Positions 1-4,955 of a stretch of DNA of 5,925 nucleotides are shown piece by piece. The stretch is from NCBI GenBank assembly GCA_028290765.1, contig JAQGJF010000290.1:1-5925 (forward strand). The letters are read 5' to 3'. Each line of letters opens with the position of its first letter. Within the stretch, counting starts at the first letter, position 1. The DNA is from Tardiphaga sp. (GTDB lineage Bacteria; Pseudomonadota; Alphaproteobacteria; Rhizobiales; Xanthobacteraceae). Made by a program: the position numbers and the translations under genes. Under the pieces are notes generated by a model that was not told the origin of the DNA, searched no databases, and saw nothing but the letters and a program-made list of their open reading frames with translations.

Positions 1-192
1 GAACAGATCCGCCAGGGTTTCGCGGCCGTTGGGACCGTCGAACGTATAGGGCTTGTCGATCCTGACCCAGGGCAACGCGCGGCGTTGCGCGCTGAGCCGG
101 TCGCGGGCCCGGGTCAGTTCCTTCTCCTGCGCCAGCAGGGCCTGGCGCGCGGCGATCCAATGTTCGCGTGAGACGGTGTCGTGCATCTGCAT
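1..192 (-). CDS. DUF899 family thioredoxin-like protein, N-terminal part (3' end cut by window edge)
   Basis: The 64 visible codons read without a stop from an ATG at 192 to the window edge. They match the start of the DUF899 family as I know it: an opening M-Q-M-H-D-T-V-S-R-E-H-W, a charged helix around residues 10-35 with ALLAQEKELTRARD, then RALPWVRIDKPYTFD and a GRETLADLF stretch. DUF899 proteins are thioredoxin-fold cytoplasmic proteins of about 200-260 residues with no settled biochemical role. The part that would carry the thioredoxin-like active-site region lies outside the window, so catalytic residues cannot be judged. The start is fixed by AAAGGAG six bases upstream (199-205). Only 28 bases separate it from the stop of the SRPBCC gene, so it is very probably the third gene of the arsR operon. 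Confidence 0.88.
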   Translation of the reverse strand, partial: MQMHDTVSREHWIAARQALLAQEKELTRARDRLSAQRRALPWVRIDKPYTFDGPNGRETLADLF

Positions 193-198
193 GGTCGG

Positions 199-205
199 CT
201 CCTTT
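199..205 (-). promoter_or_regulatory. Ribosome binding site of the DUF899 gene
   Basis: On the minus strand this reads AAAGGAG and ends six bases before the ATG at 192. It fixes the start of the truncated DUF899 gene and shows that this gene has its own initiation signal inside the operon. Confidence 0.75.
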
Positions 206-220
206 CGCGGTTGAGATGGG

Positions 221-697
221 TCAGACAATGTAGGATTCGAGTTTGTCGAGCGAACCGGTCCAGCCCCGTTTGTGACCATCGCATGCGGCCTGGTCGAACA
301 ATTGCGCGTGGTGCAGCGTCAGCATCGTCGCGTCGCCGTCCGGCTGCAACGATACCGTCACCAGCGACTCCCGCTCCGGCGTCGAATGCCACGCCCAGCT
401 GAAAACCAGTTTCGCGTTTGGAATCACCTCGCGATAGACACCGCCGACCTCGTGATATTCGCCGTCGTCACTGGTGAAGCTGACGCGGAAGCGGCCGCCG
501 GGTCGCACATCGAGCTCGGCGCGCACCGAACCTGCGACCACGCGCGACGGCCCGAACCAGTGAATTATTTTTTGCGGGTCGGCCCACGTGGCGTAGACTT
601 TCGCCGGCGGCGCATGGAGACGACGTTTGAGGGTGAGGCTGGGTCTCGTGGAGAGGTCTCGAGCTGATTCTTGAGCGGCGCTGGATGGGGTGGCCAT
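221..697 (-). CDS. SRPBCC (AHSA1/START-like) domain protein
   Basis: A 158-residue protein of the helix-grip START-like superfamily, in the Aha1-C-terminal-like (AHSA1) branch. Family members have a hydrophobic ligand cavity, but few have a known ligand, so the role stays open. Residues 1-20 form a Ser/Ala-rich lead. The domain then runs to the C-terminus with the usual landmarks: LTLKRRLHAPPAKVYATWAD (21-40), the WFGP turn (47-50), DVRPGGRF (63-70), GVYREV (86-91) followed by LVFSWAW, VTVSLQPDGD (113-122), and a closing helix GWTGSLDKLESYIV. The length is normal. The start at 697 is supported by GGAGGA six bases upstream, and there is no other Met before residue 125. Its 5' end overlaps the arsR reading frame by 133 bases. 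The arsR-AHSA1 pairing is widespread in proteobacteria, with the regulator usually controlling its partner; here DUF899 follows 28 bases later. Confidence 0.93.
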   Translation of the reverse strand: MATPSSAAQESARDLSTRPSLTLKRRLHAPPAKVYATWADPQKIIHWFGPSRVVAGSVRAELDVRPGGRFRVSFTSDDGEYHEVGGVYREVIPNAKLVFSWAWHSTPERESLVTVSLQPDGDATMLTLHHAQLFDQAACDGHKRGWTGSLDKLESYIV

Positions 698-1026
698 GGG
701 TCTTCCTCCACAAAAGCGGCGAGCCGATCGAGCTGTTCGGACCAGAAGCGCTGGTAGCGATTAAGCCACTGCATCGCCTGCTCCATCGGCTGCGCGGCCA
801 ACTGGCATTCCACGGTCCGCCCGGTCTTCGACCGCGTGATCAGGCCGGCATCGGAAAGCACGCCGAGATGTTTCATGATCGCCGGAAGCGACATCGAAAA
901 CGGCTGCGCCAGCTCGCTGACCGACATGCCCTGGGTTCCGTCCAGTCGCGCCAGCAACGCCCGCCGCGTCGGATCGGCAAGCGCTGCAAAGGTGCGATCC
1001 AGGACGGCCTCCTGATACTTAACCAT
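565..1026 (-). CDS. ArsR-family winged-helix transcriptional repressor with a C-terminal run-on tail
   Basis: A 153-residue DNA-binding regulator, probably the autorepressor of this operon. I start it at the ATG at 1026 (MVKYQEAVLDRTFAALADPT), which is where this subfamily normally begins; the frame is open further upstream to 1074. The core is DRTFAALADPTRRALLARL (10-28), SVSELAQPFSMSLPAIMKHL (35-54, helix-turn-helix with recognition helix about 45-55), LSDAGLITRSKTGRTVECQL (57-76, wing) and a C-terminal helix W-L-N-R-Y-Q-R-F-W (87-95) through FVEED. The Cys-x-Cys metal site of classic ArsR/SmtB sensors is absent and Cys74 is the only cysteine, so metal sensing is unlikely. Residues 110-153 are a Pro/Arg-rich tail made by reading into the SRPBCC gene in another frame; the family usually ends near residue 110. 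No Shine-Dalgarno sequence precedes the ATG, which fits a leaderless message. Confidence 0.9.
   Translation of the reverse strand: MVKYQEAVLDRTFAALADPTRRALLARLDGTQGMSVSELAQPFSMSLPAIMKHLGVLSDAGLITRSKTGRTVECQLAAQPMEQAMQWLNRYQRFWSEQLDRLAAFVEEDPWPPHPAPLKNQLETSPRDPASPSNVVSMRRRRKSTPRGPTRKK
704..709 (-). promoter_or_regulatory. Ribosome binding site of the SRPBCC gene, lying inside arsR
   Basis: GGAGGA on the minus strand lies six bases before the ATG at 697. It is encoded by the codons for V-E-E-D at the end of the ArsR domain, so ribosomes finishing arsR pass over it. It decides the SRPBCC start and therefore makes the 133-base overlap between the two frames real rather than a start-calling error. 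Confidence 0.75.
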
Positions 1027-1038
1027 AAGGTTTAGTAT
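1015..1038. promoter_or_regulatory. Inverted-repeat operator spanning the arsR start codon
   Basis: Two 10-base arms, ATACTTAACC (1015-1024) and GGTTTAGTAT (1029-1038), are separated by four bases and match at 9 of 10 positions. The repeat covers the arsR ATG and the codons for M-V-K-Y, and its upstream arm overlaps the predicted -10 element. Size, symmetry and position suit a dimeric ArsR-type repressor blocking its own promoter. Binding by this ArsR is inferred. Confidence 0.7.
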
Positions 1039-1062
1039 TGGCCCGAAGCCGGATTTCGTCAA
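1034..1062 (-). promoter_or_regulatory. Predicted sigma70-type promoter of the arsR operon, placed for leaderless transcription
   Basis: On the minus strand a -35 TTGACG (1057-1062, five of six consensus bases) is followed after exactly 17 bases by AATACT (1034-1039, four of six). Seven bases then separate the -10 from the A of the arsR ATG at 1026, the normal distance to a transcription start. The mRNA should therefore begin at or within a base of the start codon, which agrees with the lack of a ribosome binding site. Confidence 0.6.
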
Positions 1063-1125
1063 GACCTGCCGCATGTTTTTTTGCCGGCGGGGCAGACGTC
1101 GAAAGTCGCGGGGTGCTGCCGCAGG

Positions 1126-1155
1126 TTGACCGTCGCTACCCGCCGCCGTTAGGGT
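1126..1155 (+). promoter_or_regulatory. Possible promoter of the methyltransferase gene
   Basis: TTGACC (1126-1131) is a good -35, and TAGGGT (1150-1155) 18 bases later keeps the first, second and last bases of a -10 but little else. It would give a leader of roughly 20 bases before the GTG at 1181. Weak evidence, offered because nothing better is visible between 1075 and 1180. Confidence 0.25.
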
Positions 1156-1180
1156 CCGGCCGCAACAACCGGGCGCATCC

Positions 1181-1939
1181 GTGGCTATCGAATTTTACGT
1201 TGAAGTCTTGAACCGTCTTGTTTCAGAGGGAACGGTTCTCGCCTCGGACCGTGTTCTGGTGGTTTGCGGTGGACCGCTCGATGCCAGGGCGTTTGCAGCT
1301 GCCGGATTCAACGATGTGACCGTTACAAACGTCGACGCCGGCGCCGCGAACAGCCGGCAGGACGCCGAAAACCTGTCTTATGCCGACGAAGAATTCGACC
1401 TCGTCGTGGTCCACGCCGGTCTCCACCATTGCCATTCGCCGCACCGCGCGCTGCTCGAGATGTACAGGGTGGCTCGCAAATGCGCGCTTGCCTTCGAGGC
1501 GCGCGACAGCCTCATGATGCGGATGGGGGTTCGACTGGGCTTCACCGTCGATTATGAACTGGAAGCGGTGTCCGAGGATTTCACCACGGGCGGCGTGGCC
1601 AACGGGCCGGTGCCGAACTTCGTCTATCGATGGACCGAGCGTGAGGTCCGGAACACCATTGCCAGTTACGATCCCGGCAAGGTCCACCGGACTCGGTTCT
1701 TCTATGGCCTTCGGATCCCGACCCAGCGGCTCGAATTCACCGGCAACAAGGCCAAGCAGATCGCGGCCAGGCTGCTCGGACCGCTGTCATATCTGCTGAC
1801 GAAAATCGCGCCGGGACAGGGTAACCAATTCGCGTTCGCGATCATCAAGACCGGGCTGCTGCATCCGTGGATGGAAACGCCGAACCGGATGTCGCACACC
1901 TATGCGGCGCAACATCGGCGGCTGTACAAGGCAAGATGA
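1181..1939 (+). CDS. Class I SAM-dependent methyltransferase (Methyltransf_11-like)
   Basis: A 252-residue cytoplasmic protein with a class I Rossmann-type methyltransferase core in the N-terminal half. Motif I is RVLVVCGGPLDARAFAAAGF (24-43), followed by VTVTNVD (46-52), whose Asp52 would bind the ribose hydroxyls of SAM. Next come D-A-E-N-L-S-Y-A-D-E-E-F-D-L-V-V-V-H (61-78) with LHHCHSP, then ALLEMYRVARKCALAFEARD (90-109). The glycine-rich loop is unusual: CGGPLDAR replaces the common GxGxG pattern. Residues about 115-252 are not a recognisable domain; they probably form the substrate-binding part and include a VYRWTEREV segment and a basic, aromatic C-terminus. The substrate is unknown. 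The start is GTG: the frame is open back to 1130 but holds no ATG before it, and no clear ribosome binding site is seen, so the start is less secure than the product. The gene stands alone, divergent from arsR and convergent with the TTT gene. Confidence 0.8.
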   Translation: MAIEFYVEVLNRLVSEGTVLASDRVLVVCGGPLDARAFAAAGFNDVTVTNVDAGAANSRQDAENLSYADEEFDLVVVHAGLHHCHSPHRALLEMYRVARKCALAFEARDSLMMRMGVRLGFTVDYELEAVSEDFTTGGVANGPVPNFVYRWTEREVRNTIASYDPGKVHRTRFFYGLRIPTQRLEFTGNKAKQIAARLLGPLSYLLTKIAPGQGNQFAFAIIKTGLLHPWMETPNRMSHTYAAQHRRLYKAR

Positions 1940-1942
1940 TCG

Positions 1943-2002
1943 CCATCACCGCTCGACCGAGTGATCGGGCGGTGATGGGCGGGACCTGGAATCCTGTCCC
2001 GC
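1943..2002. terminator. Two tandem stem-loops between convergent genes, probable terminator
   Basis: The first hairpin has perfect 10-base arms, CCATCACCGC (1943-1952) and GCGGTGATGG (1969-1978), with an inner CCGA/TCGG helix closing a GTGA loop. It begins four bases after the methyltransferase stop. The second follows at once: GCGGGAC (1979-1985) pairs with GTCCCGC (1996-2002), with GTTGTT after it. Neither has a proper U tract, so a role in ending transcription from both sides, or in protecting 3' ends, is inferred from position. Confidence 0.5.
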
Positions 2003-2020
2003 GTTGTTCGCCCGGCCGGT

Positions 2021-2995
2021 CTATTCGACCTTCAGATTGGCGAATTTGACGACCTTTTCCCATTTGTCGGTCTCGGCCACGATCATCTTGCCGAACTCCT
2101 CCGGGGTGCCGATCAGAGGCTCGCCGCCGAGATCGACCAGGCGCGCCTTGATCGCCGGTTCGGCCAGCACGGCGTTGATCTCCTTGTTCAGCTTCTCGAT
2201 GATTTCCGGCGGGGTCTTTTTCGGCGCGCCGACGCCGAACAGGGCGCTGGCCTCGTAGCCGGGAACGGCATCGGCGACCGGCGCCACGTCGGGCAGCAGT
2301 TCGGAGCGCGTCGCCGTGGTCACGCCCAGCGCGCGCAGGCTGCCGGAGCGGATATGCTGGATGATGGAAGGCATGTTGTCGAAGATGACCTGAACCTGGC
2401 CACCGAGCATGTCGGTGATGGCCGGCGCGGCACCGCGATAGGGAACGTGCTGCATCTTGGTGCCCGACATCGCCATGAACATCTCGCCGGACAGATGCAC
2501 CGAGGTGCCGTTGCCGGACGACGCCATGTTCACCTTGCCCGGATTGGCCTTCACATAGGCGATGAATTCGGCGACGTTCTTGGCGGGCACGTCCTTGGCG
2601 ACCGTCATGACATTGGGTACGCGATTGAACGATGCGACCGGCGCGATATCGCGCACAAAGTTGAATTTTAGATTGGTATAGAGCGTGGCATTGATGTAGT
2701 TGGCCGGATTGACCAGCAGGATCGTGTAGCCGTCCGGCTCCGCATTGATCACCGACTCGGTGCCGATGTTGTTGCCGGCGCCGGGCTTGTTTTCAATGAC
2801 GAATTGCTGGCCGAGCTTCTCCGACAGCCGCTGCGCGATCAGACGGGCCAGGATGTCGGTGGCGCCGCCGGGCGGGTAGGCGACGACGAAGCGCACCGGC
2901 CGCGTCGGATAATCCAGCGCAAAGGCGCTCCCGAGGCCAGCCAGCGCGGAAATGACGATCGCGACCAGACCGATCGCGCTACGACGTAAAGCCAT
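2021..2995 (-). CDS. Tripartite tricarboxylate transporter (TTT) substrate-binding protein, Bug/TctC family
   Basis: A 324-residue periplasmic solute-binding protein; family members bind carboxylates and similar small acids and pass them to a TctA/TctB membrane permease. A Sec signal peptide is clear: MALRR, a hydrophobic core at residues 7-22, and likely cleavage after A-F-A (residue 26). The mature protein opens with the family signature DYPTRPVRFVVAYPPGGATD (28-47), then ARLIAQRLSEKLGQQFVIEN, KPGAGNNIGTESV and PDGYTIL. Later landmarks are HVPYRGAAPAITDMLGGQVQ, LRALGV and the closing E-F-G-K-M-I-V-A-E-T-D-K-W helix. The length is typical. The frame is open upstream, but the start at 2995 is chosen because GGGGGAG lies seven bases before it and the signal peptide begins there. 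No tctA or tctB is nearby, as is common for these orphan binding proteins, so the ligand cannot be named. Confidence 0.93.
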   Translation of the reverse strand: MALRRSAIGLVAIVISALAGLGSAFALDYPTRPVRFVVAYPPGGATDILARLIAQRLSEKLGQQFVIENKPGAGNNIGTESVINAEPDGYTILLVNPANYINATLYTNLKFNFVRDIAPVASFNRVPNVMTVAKDVPAKNVAEFIAYVKANPGKVNMASSGNGTSVHLSGEMFMAMSGTKMQHVPYRGAAPAITDMLGGQVQVIFDNMPSIIQHIRSGSLRALGVTTATRSELLPDVAPVADAVPGYEASALFGVGAPKKTPPEIIEKLNKEINAVLAEPAIKARLVDLGGEPLIGTPEEFGKMIVAETDKWEKVVKFANLKVE

Positions 2996-3045
2996 GCAGT
3001 TTCTCCCCCGGCGACCGGCTTTTCGCGCGGTCCGCTCTCGTTGAA

Positions 3046-3075
3046 TTGACAATCGGCCGCCTTTTAACAAACAAA
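3046..3075 (+). promoter_or_regulatory. Possible promoter of the VOC gene
   Basis: A perfect -35 hexamer TTGACA lies at 3046-3051. The matching -10 is poor: an A-rich stretch, best read as AACAAA 18 bases downstream (3070-3075). It lies in the 133-base region shared with the divergent TTT gene, for which I found no clear promoter on the opposite strand. Confidence 0.3.
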
Positions 3076-3128
3076 GCGTGACACGGCCAGTGCGGCAGAC
3101 GCGCGCGGAACCGCGACGAAAGGATAAC

Positions 3129-3539
3129 ATGCCAGTCAAAGTCCATGCGCTCGATCATCTCGTGATCAACGTTGCCGACGTGGCGCAATCGGCGGAATGG
3201 TACCGGAACGTGCTGGGCATGGAGATCCGGGTCTTCGATCCGGGCCCGGGCAAAACGCCGCGGACGTCGCTGGTCTTCGGTCAGCAGAAGATCAATGTGC
3301 GCCCGATCGGCGCCGACAAGGTCGAATGGTTCACTGCGGATCACGAAGCCGCCGGCAGCGACGATCTGTGCTTTCTCACCCGTGCCACGCCGGCGGAGGT
3401 CGTCGCGCATCTTCGCGCCTGCGGCGTGGCGATCGAAGAAGGCCCGGTCAGGAAGCAAGGCGCGCGAGGCACGCTCGTCTCGGTCTATTGCCGCGATCCG
3501 GACGGCAGCCTGATCGAGATTTCATCTTACGAGAGTTGA
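3129..3539 (+). CDS. VOC superfamily (glyoxalase/dioxygenase fold) protein, GLOD5-like
   Basis: A 136-residue single-domain protein of the vicinal oxygen chelate fold, two beta-alpha-beta-beta-beta modules. Module one holds HALDHLVINVADVAQSAEWY (6-25), RNVLGMEI, then TSLVFGQQKINVRPIG (46-61). Module two holds GSDDLCFLT (76-84), E-V-V-A-H-L-R-A-C-G-V-A-I-E-E-G-P-V (90-107) and VYCRDPDGSLIEISSY (119-134). Overall it resembles the GLOD5-type glyoxalase-domain group; the reaction is unknown. His10 and Glu130 sit where the first and last metal ligands belong. The position after I-N-V, His in GLOD5-like proteins as I recall them, is Arg58 here. The start at 3129 is set by AAGGA four bases upstream and by the HALDHL motif near the N-terminus. 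It is divergent from the TTT gene and convergent with the HD-GYP gene. Confidence 0.9.
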   Translation: MPVKVHALDHLVINVADVAQSAEWYRNVLGMEIRVFDPGPGKTPRTSLVFGQQKINVRPIGADKVEWFTADHEAAGSDDLCFLTRATPAEVVAHLRACGVAIEEGPVRKQGARGTLVSVYCRDPDGSLIEISSYES

Positions 3540-3551
3540 GGAAGGGATTTT

Positions 3552-3585
3552 GTAGCCCGGATGAGCGTAGCGACATCCGGGCTAC
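3552..3585. repeat. REP-like intergenic palindrome between convergent genes
   Basis: Perfect 11-base arms, GTAGCCCGGAT (3552-3562) and ATCCGGGCTAC (3575-3585), enclose a 12-base loop, GAGCGTAGCGAC. I recognise this arm sequence as a common dispersed intergenic palindrome in Bradyrhizobium and relatives. Only one copy lies in this window, so the repeat status comes from recall. It sits 12 bases after the VOC stop and 24 bases from the HD-GYP stop and may also end or protect both transcripts. Confidence 0.65.
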
Positions 3586-3609
3586 GAGCGACGAGCAGGG
3601 CTCGCCGCC

Positions 3610-4707
3610 TCAATACGTTCCCAGCGCCACCGGACGAAACGCCTGCAGCAAGGTCTGGTCGAGCTTGCCGCCCATCTGCTCCATGATGGCAAAAGCCTTG
3701 GCATGGGTGAAAGGCAGCCGGTAGGCCCGTTTTTCGACCAGCGCCGCGTGGATGTCGACGATGGTCATCAGGCGCACGATGTCGCTGATCTGATCGCCGC
3801 TGAGGCCGTCGGGATACCCGGTGCCGTCGAGAAATTCATGGTGGTGCAGCACCACGTCGAGCATCTCGCGCGGAAAGCTGCCTTGCGCCGCCAGCGCGTC
3901 GTAACCGAGCCGCGGATGCTTACGAATTTCGTTCATCTCCTCGTCGGTCAGCTTGCCGGGCTTGTCGAGGATGGCGACCGGGATGAACGCCTTGCCGACG
4001 TCATGCAGCAGCGCCGCACGGGTCAGACGGCGCTGGTCTTCTTCCCGCATCCCCAGATGCTGAGCGAAGGCGACGGCGAAACCGGTGACGAAAAGGCAGT
4101 GGCGATAGCTGTGATCATGATGGCGGCCGACGGCGGCGAGCCATTCCCGCAAGCTCGAGCGCTTGATCGCTTTCAGGATCTGGTTTTCCGCCTGCATGAC
4201 GTCGTTGAACGTCAGCGGCGTTCCGGCCGGAAGCTTTTCGAAGATCTTGACCATCACGCCGTGGGCAGCCTCGATGCCCCGGTTCAGCGCCTTGCCGCTG
4301 GCGGTGACGTCATCTTCCTGCGGATCCGGAAACGCCGCGCGGATCCGCTGCAGAATTCCCTGGGCATCGAACGGCCGCGCGATGGTGTCGGTGGCGCCGA
4401 GCGCCCATGCCTGCATCGAGCCGTGATGCAACGCATCGGCCAGCACGAACAGCCGCGGCATCGAACGATAGCCCTTGCCCACCAGCTTGTTGCGAACCCG
4501 CTGCACGCTCTCGGCCGAGCGCAGGTTGATGTCGACGACAACGCCGGAAAGATTTTCGGACGGCGTTTCGGGCAGGTCGGTGGTCGCGATCAATTCGACC
4601 TCGCCAACGCTCTGCAATATCCCCGCCAGTTCCCTGCTCTGATCGACCCGATCCGATGCCAGAAGCAGGCGACGCCTGGCTGTTGTTTGTTTCACTGCAA
4701 CGCTCAT
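3610..4707 (-). CDS. HD-GYP domain phosphodiesterase-type protein with degenerate N-terminal receiver domain
   Basis: A 365-residue cytoplasmic protein of the response-regulator/HD-GYP type; HD-GYP domains hydrolyse cyclic di-GMP. Residues about 11-126 look like a receiver: RRLLLASDR, VVVDIN with a possible phosphoacceptor Asp59, then PRLFVLAD and ALGATDTIARPFD. It is degenerate: the Thr/Ser switch position is Ala90 and the conserved Lys is Arg111 in A-R-P-F. A linker helix (about 140-190) leads to the HD-GYP domain at about 195-335. This shows HHDHSYRHC (196-204), LLHDVGK (233-239, His235-Asp236), KHPRLGYDAL with His264, HHEFLDGTGYPDG (289-301) and IVDIHAALVEKRAYR (316-330). The GYP motif and the main metal-site residues are present, so catalysis is plausible. 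DIHAAL replaces the usual D-x-x-D-A-L. The start at 4707 has GAGGA three bases upstream. I found no convincing promoter in 4708-4903. Confidence 0.92.
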   Translation of the reverse strand: MSVAVKQTTARRRLLLASDRVDQSRELAGILQSVGEVELIATTDLPETPSENLSGVVVDINLRSAESVQRVRNKLVGKGYRSMPRLFVLADALHHGSMQAWALGATDTIARPFDAQGILQRIRAAFPDPQEDDVTASGKALNRGIEAAHGVMVKIFEKLPAGTPLTFNDVMQAENQILKAIKRSSLREWLAAVGRHHDHSYRHCLFVTGFAVAFAQHLGMREEDQRRLTRAALLHDVGKAFIPVAILDKPGKLTDEEMNEIRKHPRLGYDALAAQGSFPREMLDVVLHHHEFLDGTGYPDGLSGDQISDIVRLMTIVDIHAALVEKRAYRLPFTHAKAFAIMEQMGGKLDQTLLQAFRPVALGTY

Positions 4708-4903
4708 CGATCCTCAACCTCGCGGTACAACCGCACCGGAAATCTAACCTGAAGGTCGTTCCCGGAGATTAAGGGGTATTGTTAACGATTGGTTTTGAAA
4801 GGCCCGTTCCACCACATGGCAACGGAAGCCCTAACGGATTGACCGGGATTTGAGCGGAGGCATTAGGAACCTGGCAACAGGGCGAGCAGCCGCGATCTCC
4901 ATG

Positions 4904-4937
4904 AAAAATCCGCCGGAAGCCGCGGCTTCCGGCGGAT
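4904..4937 (-). terminator. Intrinsic terminator of the molybdenum hydroxylase gene
   Basis: Bases 4908-4937 are a perfect 30-base palindrome (arms ATCCGCCGGAAGCCG and its complement), read on the minus strand 18 bases after the stop codon. It is followed by a run of T (complement of the A run 4904-4908). A GC-rich stem plus U tract is a textbook Rho-independent terminator. It should keep transcription of this gene out of the HD-GYP gene that lies next on the same strand. Confidence 0.88.
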
Positions 4938-4955
4938 CGATGGTTTACCGCAACG

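Noticed and set aside
565..697. Frameshift joining arsR and the SRPBCC gene into one broken gene
   Set aside because: Both proteins are complete for their families, and the second has its own strong ribosome binding site, so this is an overlap and not a damaged fusion.
1027..1074. Upstream extension of arsR to an ATG at 1074
   Set aside because: The extra 16 residues would cover the -35/-10 pair, no ribosome binding site precedes 1074, and the subfamily begins at M-V-K-Y.
3078..3128. GTG start at 3078 for the VOC protein
   Set aside because: The added residues are Arg-rich and unlike the family, and AAGGA precedes the ATG at 3129 at suitable spacing.
2996..3139. Upstream extension of the TTT binding protein to 3139
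   Set aside because: It would put 48 charged residues before an evident signal peptide, cross the VOC start, and ignore a good ribosome binding site before 2995.
3703..4752. Long plus-strand open frame opposite the HD-GYP gene
   Set aside because: It is an antisense shadow of a GC-rich gene: Asp/Arg/His-rich with no domain, and the minus-strand protein has clear HD-GYP motifs.
4736..4765. EcfG-type stress promoter (GGAAC) upstream of the HD-GYP gene
   Set aside because: GGAAC is present on the minus strand, but no CGTT follows at 16-17 bases.
4769..4785. CtrA-like box (TTAA repeated) upstream of the HD-GYP gene
   Set aside because: The two TTAA elements are nine bases apart, whereas the CtrA site needs seven.
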